Position numbers and translations under genes: made by a program. From Deltaproteobacteria bacterium (GTDB lineage Bacteria > Desulfobacterota > Desulfobacteria > Desulfobacterales > JAUVGT01), in assembly GCA_030593645.1 (NCBI GenBank), contig JAUVGT010000331.1:1-5587 (forward strand): 5,587 nucleotides of DNA, given 5' to 3'. Positions within the stretch are counted from its first letter, which is position 1. The number at the start of each line of letters is the position of its first letter. The notes below the pieces were generated by a model, which was not told the origin of the DNA, did not search any database, and saw nothing but the letters and a program-made list of their open reading frames with translations. Shown piece by piece: positions 1 to 5,587 of the stretch.

Positions 1-53
1 ATATCAGAATGGGTGGGGTTTGCCGATTGATCATGTAATGCCTTTATCTTGAC

Positions 54-81
54 TTCACAATTTTATTTAAGTAACTATAAA
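54..81 (+). promoter_or_regulatory. Putative sigma70 promoter for the small winged-helix gene
   Basis: TTCACA at 54-59 (5 of 6 matches to the -35 consensus) is followed after 16 bases by TATAAA at 76-81 (5 of 6 matches to the -10 consensus). The predicted transcription start is near position 88. That is downstream of the TTG at 83 and upstream of the Shine-Dalgarno sequence at 123, so it supports translation from the ATG at 134. A TTGACT at 49-54 overlaps the -35 box, but its spacing to any good -10 is poor. This is inferred from consensus matching only, and AT-rich DNA gives such matches often. Confidence 0.5.
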
Positions 82-122
82 TTTGAAGTGGTTTCAAATA
101 ATAAGTATCATTTCGTTTTTTC

Positions 123-128
123 AGGAGG
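123..128 (+). promoter_or_regulatory. Ribosome binding site that fixes the start at 134
   Basis: A perfect AGGAGG lies 5 bases before ATG 134. The longer reading frame, which opens with a TTG at 83, has no comparable site before it and would place this sequence inside the coding region. Confidence 0.8.
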
Positions 129-133
129 CGTTT

Positions 134-523
134 ATGGTCAGGAAAAAAGGAAAAGCGGTAAGTTTTGACGCAATGGTCAAATTTTTTATGCATAACTATG
201 ATATCCCGACAAAAAAGGATGTTGAAAAGATCATGGACCGGATGGATCGTTTAGAGAACCTTCTCAAATCCATATTAGACAGCACCGGTAAAAGAGTTGG
301 CAGCAAAAATGCTGCCGGAGGAAATTCAGCAGATCATCGAACAAAAACCACCGCTTTGGACCAGGTATTATTAATCATAAAAAGTTTAAATCATGGAGTT
401 GGAATAGCTGATATTCAAGATCGCACGGGCTTTGGAGAGAAAAAGATCCGTAATATCATATATCGACTAAGTAAGATCGGAAAAATTAAAAGCAAGAGCA
501 GGGGGATATACATTGCTGTTTAA
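134..523 (+). CDS. Small coiled-coil / winged-helix-like protein, probable DNA-binding regulator, function unknown
   Basis: This encodes 129 residues and is not a family I can name. Residues 1-10 are basic (MVRKKGK). Residues about 11-50 look alpha-helical, with a likely coiled coil at about 25-50 (KKDVEKIMDRMDRLENLLKS) that suggests an oligomer. Residues 51-72 are a Gly/Ser/Asn-rich polar linker. Residues 73-129 read as a winged-helix fold: a first helix (ALDQVLLIIKSL), a helix-turn-helix (IADIQDRTGF then EKKIRNIIYRLSKIG), and a short basic beta wing ending in RGIYIAV. No enzymatic motif, signal peptide or membrane segment is visible. The frame stays open upstream to a TTG at 83, but the AGGAGG before 134 and the likely promoter both favour 134. 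The stop is followed by a weak hairpin and then the M16 peptidase gene 78 bases later. A DNA-binding role is inferred from fold-like pattern only. A structural or chromosome-associated protein is also possible. Confidence 0.75.
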   Translation: MVRKKGKAVSFDAMVKFFMHNYDIPTKKDVEKIMDRMDRLENLLKSILDSTGKRVGSKNAAGGNSADHRTKTTALDQVLLIIKSLNHGVGIADIQDRTGFGEKKIRNIIYRLSKIGKIKSKSRGIYIAV

Positions 524-551
524 TTTCCGAATCTTTAAATTGTACCCGAAT

Positions 552-577
552 ACGGAATCTTCCGGCATCCGTTTTTT
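552..577 (+). terminator. Weak Rho-independent terminator or attenuator
   Basis: ACGGA at 552-556 can pair with TCCGT at 568-572 around an 11-base loop, and a run of six T (572-577) follows, with more T at 580-583. The stem is only 5 bp, so terminator strength is doubtful. Its T tract ends just 24 bases before the M16 peptidase start, which leaves no room for a normal promoter after it. The peptidase is therefore either transcribed by read-through or from a promoter ahead of the hairpin. Confidence 0.4.
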
Positions 578-601
578 GCTTTTACACCAAAGGAATAGTA
601 A

Positions 602-3589
602 ATGAAAAGTAATATCAATGGAAAAAATCAAGGACTAAAACAGGGAGACAGGATTGCCGGGTATTTAGTAAATAGAATCGCGGAGATGGAAGTAAATAAT
701 TCCATCTATTATGAGCTTGAACATGAATCGACCGGAGCCCGCCATATTCACATCAGCAACAACGACTCAGAAAACACGTTTTGCGTGCTTTTTAAAACCC
801 TGCCGGAAGATTCCACTGGAGCCGCTCATATACTTGAGCACACCGTTCTTTGCGGTTCACAGAAATTTCCGGTTCGAGATCCTTTTTTTTCCATGTTAAA
901 AAAAAGCCTCAGTACTTATATGAATGCATCTACTTCATCCAGCTGGACAATGTTTCCATTTTGCACGCAGAACCGACAAGATTATTATAACCTGATGGAT
1001 GTTTACCTTGACGCGGTTTTTTTTCCCAATCTTGATGAGTTGAGTTTCAGGCAGGAAGGGCACCGTTTAGACGTTGAAGGCGAGGTTAAAGAGAATGGTT
1101 CATTTCGTCTTGTCTATAAAGGGGTTGTGTATAATGAAATGAAAGGCGCAATGTCGTCAGCATCCCAGGTAATGGCGAGATCCCTGCAGAAAGTGATGTA
1201 TCCGTCCACGCCATATCATTATAACTCAGGAGGTGAACCGGCAGACATTCCGAGCCTTACCTATCAAAAACTCAAGGAGTTTTATAAAAAGTATTATCAT
1301 CCGAGCAATTCATACTTTTATACATATGGAGATTTACCGTTAAAAGAGCATCTGCAGTTTATACAAGACAGGGTATTGAAAAAATATAAAAGGGTTGAAC
1401 CCGTTATGACTGAGCTGTCTCAACCCAGATGGTCTGAATCGAAAAAAACGACCTGTTATTATCCGCTCGCAAAAAATGAGGACCCGCAAAAAAAATGTCA
1501 GGTGTGCGCAGCATGGCTGACCGCGGATATTAGCGATACATTTGAAGTTCTCGCCATGACACTCCTTGAACATATACTGTTGGGGAATTCTGCGTCTCCT
1601 CTACGGAAAGCATTAATTGATTGCGGTCTTGGAACCGCACTGTGCGACGCAAGCGGGTATGTCTCAAGCTACAGGGATACCATGTTTGCATGCGGGCTTA
1701 AGGATGTTGAAGAAGCTTCCGCTGATAGGATTCAAGAAATTATTTTTGATGTTCTTAATCACCTGGTTGAATTCGGGGTTAACAGGGATCTGGGGGAGTC
1801 GGCTATCCATCAGATCGAGTTTTATCGAAAAGAAATAACGAATACACCATATCCCTATGGACTTAAACAATTCGTATGGATCAGCAGTCCATGGATACAT
1901 GGTGTTGATCCGTTAAAAATAATACAGCTTGATGAAGATATAAATAAAATTCAACGTCTTAATGAAAACGGAAACTTTTTTGAAGGTTTGATTGAGAAAT
2001 ATCTTATTGAAAATTCTCACAGGATGCTTTTCACCCTCGTCCCGGATCAGACAATGGCGAAAAAGGAAAGGAAAAGGGTGGAAGCTGAACTGGGAAATAT
2101 TAAAAATACATTATCTATGGATGATGTTCAAAAAATAATGAAACAGGGGGAACTATTAAAAGAGCTTCAGGAAACAGATGATGATGTATCTTCCCTTCCA
2201 ACGCTTGAAAAGAAAGATATCCCTTTGGAAATCAATAGGATAGAAGAATCAAATCGTTTTGATGGTTCAGATGCCGTGTGTTATCATCAGCAGACATCAG
2301 GAATTTCTTATTTCGCGCTTGCTGCCGATGCGGGTGGAATTGAACCGAAACTGATACCCTATGTTTCATTTTTCTGTAATGTATTCACCCGCATCGGGAC
2401 AGCTGTTCATGGTTACAGTGAGATGGCTCAAAGAATTGACCGGTATACCGGCGGAATTGGAATGGCCTCCCATTCACGGACCGGGTTTAAGACAGGATAC
2501 TGTGTCCCCTTTATCTCATTTAACGGCAAATGCCTTGCACGTAATCAGGATCAAATGTTTCAAATACTGGAAGAATTTTTATTTCAGTCCGATTTTTCAG
2601 ATCTTCTTCGTCTAAAGACCATACTCCTTGAGCATAAAGCCGGTCTGGATTCAATGATTGTAAGCAGCGGTCACCGGATTGCCATATCGCTTGCGGCAAG
2701 GAATTTCTCACGTGCCAGAAACCTTAATGAAATCTGGAATGGCGTTTTTCATTTAAAAACGATAAAGGAAATGAGTACGGATTTAACAGATGATAATCTG
2801 CAAAACATTGTTGAGAACCTGACCCGTGTCGGGGAAATTCTCCTGAATCCGAATCATTGCAGTGTCGCCCTGATCGGAGAGGAAAAAGATATTGCAGCCG
2901 GTTTAATAACTGTGGCTCAAAATGCCAACCTGTCATCCCTGATTAAAGGGTCCGAAACCAATGGATTCGGACCGCCCAAAATAAAGGCAAGTCGGGAAAT
3001 GGTTCATGAAGGGTGGAGTACCTCATCAAGTGTATCATTTGTCGCCCGTGTATTTGAAACCGTGCGAATGGAGCATGAGGATGCTCCGTCCCTGGCCGTT
3101 ACCAGCAGGATTATACGTTCGCTTCATCTGCACCGAGAGATCAGGGAAAAAGGAGGTGCATACGGGGCTTTTGCGTTGTATAATCCGGAAGATGGAATAT
3201 TTTGTTATGTGACATACAGGGATCCTCATATTTATTCCACGTTAAAGGTATTTGATCACACGGCCGATTTTATCCGTTCAGGTAACATCAAAGATGAAGA
3301 TATTGATGAGGCAATCCTCCAGATCTGTTCTGATATGTATAAACCTGATCCCCCGGGACCGGCAGCCCGGAAAGCCTTTTTTCGTAAAGTGTTATCTCTT
3401 TCAGATGACATTCGCCAGGATTTCAAAAAAAGGGTCCTTTCGGTCACGCGGAGCCAGGTACTTGAAACGGCGGAAAAATATTTTGATCCGGATACGATGA
3501 AATATTCGACGGTTGTCGTATCCGGGGAAGCCCAGCTGGAAGAGGCGAACAGAAAACTCGACGTTCCATTGGAAATATATCAGATTTGA
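602..3589 (+). CDS. M16C-family zinc metallopeptidase (presequence protease/PreP-like)
   Basis: This 995-residue protein has the length and layout of the single-chain M16C peptidases (eukaryotic PreP/Cym1 and their bacterial homologues). These form a closed chamber from four related domains joined by a hinge and cut short unstructured peptides. The inverted zinc motif HILEH spans residues 76-80: His76 and His80 are ligands and Glu79 is the catalytic base. The third ligand is Glu179 in VYNEMKG, 99 residues after His80, as expected for this family. The first catalytic half is about residues 35-270 and its inactive partner about 300-480. The M16C-associated hinge starts near 480 and includes the typical LPTLEKKDIP at 532-541. 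The C-terminal half carries REKGGAYG, giving Arg848 and Tyr854, the pair that completes the active site in PreP-type enzymes. There is no signal peptide or membrane segment, so it probably acts in the cytoplasm on peptide fragments. The start ATG has AAAGGA 7 bases upstream. The physiological substrate in bacteria is not shown by the sequence, and the neighbours appear unrelated. Confidence 0.93.
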   Translation: MKSNINGKNQGLKQGDRIAGYLVNRIAEMEVNNSIYYELEHESTGARHIHISNNDSENTFCVLFKTLPEDSTGAAHILEHTVLCGSQKFPVRDPFFSMLKKSLSTYMNASTSSSWTMFPFCTQNRQDYYNLMDVYLDAVFFPNLDELSFRQEGHRLDVEGEVKENGSFRLVYKGVVYNEMKGAMSSASQVMARSLQKVMYPSTPYHYNSGGEPADIPSLTYQKLKEFYKKYYHPSNSYFYTYGDLPLKEHLQFIQDRVLKKYKRVEPVMTELSQPRWSESKKTTCYYPLAKNEDPQKKCQVCAAWLTADISDTFEVLAMTLLEHILLGNSASPLRKALIDCGLGTALCDASGYVSSYRDTMFACGLKDVEEASADRIQEIIFDVLNHLVEFGVNRDLGESAIHQIEFYRKEITNTPYPYGLKQFVWISSPWIHGVDPLKIIQLDEDINKIQRLNENGNFFEGLIEKYLIENSHRMLFTLVPDQTMAKKERKRVEAELGNIKNTLSMDDVQKIMKQGELLKELQETDDDVSSLPTLEKKDIPLEINRIEESNRFDGSDAVCYHQQTSGISYFALAADAGGIEPKLIPYVSFFCNVFTRIGTAVHGYSEMAQRIDRYTGGIGMASHSRTGFKTGYCVPFISFNGKCLARNQDQMFQILEEFLFQSDFSDLLRLKTILLEHKAGLDSMIVSSGHRIAISLAARNFSRARNLNEIWNGVFHLKTIKEMSTDLTDDNLQNIVENLTRVGEILLNPNHCSVALIGEEKDIAAGLITVAQNANLSSLIKGSETNGFGPPKIKASREMVHEGWSTSSSVSFVARVFETVRMEHEDAPSLAVTSRIIRSLHLHREIREKGGAYGAFALYNPEDGIFCYVTYRDPHIYSTLKVFDHTADFIRSGNIKDEDIDEAILQICSDMYKPDPPGPAARKAFFRKVLSLSDDIRQDFKKRVLSVTRSQVLETAEKYFDPDTMKYSTVVVSGEAQLEEANRKLDVPLEIYQI

Positions 3590-3615
3590 CAGCTTCGTAA
3601 AAAGTCCAACTTCTT
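3590..3615. repeat. Possible fragment of a dispersed intergenic repeat
   Basis: Directly after the peptidase stop lies CTTCGTAAAAAGTCCAACTT (3593-3612). The core TTCGTAAAAAGTC resembles a short motif that I recall recurring between genes in Desulfobacterales genomes. Only one copy is in this window, so repetition cannot be shown here. It also contains AAGT-CCA-ACTT, a 4-bp inverted repeat. It could simply be unique untranslated sequence. Confidence 0.25.
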
Positions 3616-3645
3616 ATAAATACAGTATATTATCCATCCTTATCC

Positions 3646-3676
3646 GATTTTTTATCGCTGGTTTTTAGAAAAAATC
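3646..3676. repeat. AT-rich inverted repeat abutting the dctP -35 box
   Basis: GATTTTTT (3646-3653) and AAAAAATC (3669-3676) are perfect 8-bp inverted arms separated by 15 bases. The right arm ends immediately before the TTGACA of the putative dctP promoter. The phased A and T tracts here (3648-3653, 3662-3666, 3669-3674) would suit an UP element or intrinsic DNA bend. The weak A-T pairing makes a useful RNA terminator for the upstream peptidase gene unlikely. Confidence 0.4.
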
Positions 3677-3706
3677 TTGACATTCTTCCCCAAATATTAC
3701 TATTCA
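3677..3706 (+). promoter_or_regulatory. Putative sigma70 promoter of the TRAP operon
   Basis: A perfect TTGACA occupies 3677-3682, preceded by A/T tracts. The -10 element is less clear: TACTAT at 3698-3703 (15-base spacer) or TATTCA at 3701-3706 (18-base spacer). The predicted transcription start lies near 3710-3713, giving a leader of about 55 bases before dctP. No sigma54-type GG/GC promoter was seen in this intergenic region. The TATAAT at 3744-3749 lacks a matching -35 and sits too close to the ribosome binding site. Confidence 0.5.
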
Positions 3707-3728
3707 AATTCTAATAAATCCGGGTTAT

Positions 3729-3743
3729 ATAAGTCAGACTTAT
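3729..3743. promoter_or_regulatory. Perfect 15-base palindrome, putative repressor operator
   Basis: ATAAGTC-A-GACTTAT has two perfect 7-base arms around a single central A. With a one-base loop it cannot form its full stem in RNA, so a DNA-level site for a dimeric regulator is more likely. The central GTC-N-GAC resembles operators of GntR-family (FadR-type) repressors, which often control organic-acid uptake genes. It lies about 16-33 bases after the predicted transcription start and 23 bases before the dctP ATG, a position suited to blocking transcription. No regulator gene is visible in the window, so the cognate protein is unknown. Confidence 0.5.
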
Positions 3744-3766
3744 TATAATTATAAGGGAGGGTTGTT

Positions 3767-4801
3767 ATGAAAAGGTTGAATTGTAAGACAGGTTATCTTT
3801 TTTTGGCTATGATGATAGCTGCCGGTATTTTCGTAATGTTCGGGAATACACCTGCTGCGGCGGAAACAATTGAAATTAAACTTGCCCATTTTATGCCCAC
3901 CATGCATGTTCAGCATCGAATGGCATTTGAACCTTTTGCGAAAAAGATTGATGAACTGACAGACGGTAAAGTTAAGATCAAGATTTATCCCGGAGGCACT
4001 CTTGGCAATCCCAAAACCATGGTCGATTCCATTCGAAAGGGGATCACGGTCATCGGTTTTGTTTTGCCGAGTTATGTGCCCGGTCGATTTAAAAGAAGCA
4101 GTGTTTTTGAGCTTCCATTTGTATGCAATAGTGCAAGCCATGTTGCCAAGGTTTTCTATGCCAATTATGATGAATATTTTGCGGAAGACTACAAGGATTT
4201 TAAAGTACTGTGGTTTTTATCCAGTCCATTGAGCCAGTGCCAGACCCTTAAAAAACCGATTCTTTCGGCAGCTGATTTCAAGGGCATGAAGATCCGAACC
4301 GGCGGCAGCAAAGAGACCGAAGGGATTAAACTGCTTGGTGGTAATCCGATCGGCATGCCGATTTCAGAGCTTTCGATCTCACTTCAAAAAGGTGTTGTGG
4401 ATGGCGCATTTACCCCCTACGCGGCGCTTAACAGTCATAAGCTTATCGATGTGGTTAAACATATCACAGAGGTAAATTATTCAGGCGCGTTGATGGGCGT
4501 CCTCATGAACAAGAAAAAATGGAACAGTCTGCCGGACTATGCCAGGAAAGCCATTGACCAGGTTGCGACACAGGAATTCGGTCTGATGGCGGCAGCCGCT
4601 TTTGATGAAGAAGATGCTGAAAATATCAAACTGGGTCAGAAAAAGGGAATACAGTTCCATAAATTGTCTGATGCTGAGATGCGAAAAATTAGAAACAGAG
4701 TCGACCCGATATATAGTAATTGGATCAAAAAGAACGCATCCGCATTTCCTTCTCAAAAAATCTTCGATGCGGTTACAACATCAGCAAAAAAAATAAAGTA
4801 A
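3767..4801 (+). CDS. dctP: TRAP transporter solute-binding protein, DctP type
   Basis: This 344-residue periplasmic binding protein captures a solute, usually a carboxylic acid, and hands it to the DctQ-DctM membrane complex. The N-terminus is a Sec signal peptide: basic MKRLNCK, a hydrophobic core at about 9-26, and an AAA site with likely cleavage after Ala32, leaving about 312 mature residues. Family features follow in order: IKLAHFMP at the first beta strand, FAKKIDELTDGKVKIKIYPGG with TLGNPKTM after it, FKGMKIRTGG, then GNPIGMPISELSISLQKGVVDG. Arg177 in KIRTGG matches the conserved arginine that forms a salt bridge with the ligand carboxylate in this family. The start is supported by AAGGGAGG ending 6 bases before the ATG. 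It is the first gene of a dctP-dctQ-dctM operon and is preceded by a promoter and a palindrome. The ligand cannot be named from sequence. Confidence 0.95.
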   Translation: MKRLNCKTGYLFLAMMIAAGIFVMFGNTPAAAETIEIKLAHFMPTMHVQHRMAFEPFAKKIDELTDGKVKIKIYPGGTLGNPKTMVDSIRKGITVIGFVLPSYVPGRFKRSSVFELPFVCNSASHVAKVFYANYDEYFAEDYKDFKVLWFLSSPLSQCQTLKKPILSAADFKGMKIRTGGSKETEGIKLLGGNPIGMPISELSISLQKGVVDGAFTPYAALNSHKLIDVVKHITEVNYSGALMGVLMNKKKWNSLPDYARKAIDQVATQEFGLMAAAAFDEEDAENIKLGQKKGIQFHKLSDAEMRKIRNRVDPIYSNWIKKNASAFPSQKIFDAVTTSAKKIK

Positions 4802-4820
4802 ATGATTGATTAAAAAATAA

Positions 4821-4848
4821 CCGGATCGGCGAATAATTACCGATCCGG
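4821..4848 (+). promoter_or_regulatory. Intergenic stem-loop between dctP and dctQ
   Basis: CCGGATCGG (4821-4829) and CCGATCCGG (4840-4848) form a perfect GC-rich 9-bp stem with a 10-base AT-rich loop. No T tract follows; the next bases are CTATTGAAAGGA, which includes the dctQ ribosome binding site. It is therefore more likely an mRNA 3'-end stabiliser or processing site, or a partial terminator, than a full terminator. Such a structure would allow more DctP than DctQ/DctM. It could also modulate dctQ translation, since only 5 bases separate it from GAAAGGA. Confidence 0.7.
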
Positions 4849-4853
4849 CTATT

Positions 4854-4860
4854 GAAAGGA
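4854..4860 (+). promoter_or_regulatory. Ribosome binding site of dctQ
   Basis: GAAAGGA lies 12 bases before ATG 4873, a somewhat long spacing. The alternative TTG at 4852 overlaps this site and would have only the stem-loop upstream, so ATG 4873 is preferred. Confidence 0.55.
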
Positions 4861-4872
4861 CATTCCTTTGCC

Positions 4873-5379
4873 ATGAATAGTGAGCGATTAAACACAGGCG
4901 TGGAATCATGGTTAATGACTGTTACCAGGACTATTGATATCGTATCCTGGGTTATCCTGTTTGCCATGATGATGATGACCATGATTGATGTATTATTACG
5001 ATATTTTACAAATTCATCTATTCTTGGATCAGTAGAATTGACTGAATTGATGATGGTTATTGTTGTTTTTTGTTCTTTGGCCCAGTGTCAGGCAGAAGAC
5101 GGGCATATAAAAGTAGATCTTGTTCTGAAACGTTTCAGTCCGCGTGTCCAGTCAATGATCGATACACTGACACAGTTGATCTGTTTTGGTCTTTTCAGCT
5201 TTATGACCTGGTCAATGTATATCTATGCTTCTGAAATGAAAGAGTATGGCGAGGTTACCCTCGATCTAGGGCTTGTAAAGTATCCTTTTGTTTATATTGC
5301 AAGTTTTGGCTGCGCGTTACTGACCCTGGTACTTTTATTTAAAGCGATTACGGCGTTGAGAGAGGTGTTTGAGCCATGA
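4873..5379 (+). CDS. dctQ: TRAP transporter small permease subunit, DctQ type
   Basis: This 168-residue inner-membrane protein is the small subunit that pairs with DctM in tripartite ATP-independent periplasmic uptake. Four hydrophobic segments are visible at about residues 21-43, 54-73, 93-119 and 136-158, the normal DctQ topology. The family signature is clear: DVLLRYF at the end of segment 1, then SVELTELMMV, and a polar stretch EDGHIKVDLV after segment 2. Segment 1 includes a methionine-rich run (AMMMMTM), which is unusual but still hydrophobic. The frame extends 7 codons upstream to a TTG at 4852, but the Shine-Dalgarno position favours ATG 4873. The gene follows dctP by 71 bases containing a strong hairpin, and its stop overlaps the dctM start (ATGA), indicating translational coupling. 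Confidence 0.92.
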   Translation: MNSERLNTGVESWLMTVTRTIDIVSWVILFAMMMMTMIDVLLRYFTNSSILGSVELTELMMVIVVFCSLAQCQAEDGHIKVDLVLKRFSPRVQSMIDTLTQLICFGLFSFMTWSMYIYASEMKEYGEVTLDLGLVKYPFVYIASFGCALLTLVLLFKAITALREVFEP

Positions 5380-5587
5380 GCCCGATTATAATAGGTATTT
5401 TAGGCATACTGGTGCTTTTTCTGCTCCTTTCCATGAGAATGCAGATCGGGTTTGCCATGGCATTTGTCGGATTTACCGGATTTGCCATACTTAACTCCTG
5501 GGAGGCAGGCTTAGGGATTTTGAGCATGGAACCGTTTGATACTGTGGCAATGTATACATTGAGTGTGATTCCTCTCTTTTTGCTCAT
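5376..5587 (+). CDS. dctM: TRAP transporter large permease subunit, DctM type (N-terminal part, cut by window end)
   Basis: Seventy complete codons are present and the gene runs off the window; full DctM proteins are usually about 425-430 residues with 12 or so membrane segments. This subunit forms the ion-coupled translocation channel. The visible part begins MSPIIIGILGILVLFLLLSM, a first hydrophobic segment, then RMQIGFAMAFVGFTGFAIL, and ends with YTLSVIPLFLLM, matching the conserved N-terminal DctM motif around IPLF. The start overlaps the dctQ stop as ATGA, and AGAGAGG at 5359-5365 inside the dctQ end serves as ribosome binding site. The combination of start overlap, order and motifs makes the assignment firm despite truncation. 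Confidence 0.92.
   Translation, partial: MSPIIIGILGILVLFLLLSMRMQIGFAMAFVGFTGFAILNSWEAGLGILSMEPFDTVAMYTLSVIPLFLL

Noticed and set aside
1..48. Possible C-terminal end of an upstream gene
   Set aside because: All three forward frames hit stops within 50 bases, and the few residues before them match no family I recognise.
83..133. N-terminal extension of the winged-helix protein from a TTG start at 83
   Set aside because: It has no ribosome binding site, overlaps the predicted promoter/start region, and places a perfect AGGAGG inside the coding sequence just before ATG 134.
3646..3676. Rho-independent terminator of the peptidase gene
   Set aside because: The arms are almost pure A-T with a 15-base loop and no T tract after the right arm, so stable termination is unlikely.
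3744..3749. TATAAT as the -10 box of dctP
   Set aside because: There is no -35 at a usable distance, and transcription would begin on the ribosome binding site, leaving almost no leader.
3749..4141. 130-residue open frame on the minus strand opposite the start of dctP
   Set aside because: It covers the signal-peptide and N-terminal codons of a clear DctP, has no convincing ribosome binding site or family pattern, and is best read as a shadow frame.
4852..4872. Seven-codon extension of dctQ from TTG 4852
   Set aside because: The Shine-Dalgarno sequence GAAAGGA overlaps these codons and only the hairpin lies upstream, so ATG 4873 is the better start.
5348..5587. Minus-strand open frame covering the dctM start
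   Set aside because: The + strand reads a clear DctM N-terminus that begins with an ATGA overlap of dctQ; the antisense translation has no recognisable pattern.

Overview
The window looks like ordinary chromosomal DNA from an anaerobic, moderately AT-rich Gram-negative bacterium. The best guess is a sulfate-reducing Desulfobacterota of the Desulfobacterales type. That guess rests on gene content (a TRAP carboxylate transporter and a stand-alone PreP-like M16C peptidase), strong AGGAGG-type ribosome binding sites and overall base composition. It is an inference, because no rRNA or marker gene is present. All recognised genes lie on the + strand.

Layout: (a) Positions 1-133 hold a plausible sigma70 promoter and no recognisable gene. 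(b) 134-523 encodes a small protein with a coiled-coil N-terminal half and a winged-helix-like C-terminal half, probably DNA binding, of unknown role. (c) 524-601 holds a weak hairpin with a T tract, either a terminator or an attenuator. (d) 602-3589 encodes a full-length 995-residue M16C zinc metallopeptidase with all expected active-site residues, predicted cytoplasmic. (e) 3590-3766 is a 177-base AT-rich control region. It contains a perfect TTGACA -35 box with A/T tracts before it and, downstream of the -10 region, a perfect 15-base palindrome that looks like a repressor operator. (f) 3767 to the window end is a TRAP transporter operon: dctP (periplasmic solute-binding protein), a 9-bp intergenic hairpin, dctQ (small membrane subunit), and the start of dctM (large membrane subunit), which overlaps dctQ by ATGA and is cut by the window edge.

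How the genes work together: DctP binds a solute, probably an organic acid, in the periplasm and delivers it to the DctQ-DctM membrane complex, which imports it using an ion gradient. The hairpin between dctP and dctQ would fit the usual need for more binding protein than membrane subunits. The peptidase probably degrades short unstructured peptides in the cytoplasm. Nothing in the sequence links it functionally to the transporter or to the small DNA-binding protein. I did not find a clearly new system. The most useful leads are the putative operator before dctP, the dctP-dctQ hairpin and the uncharacterised coiled-coil/winged-helix protein.
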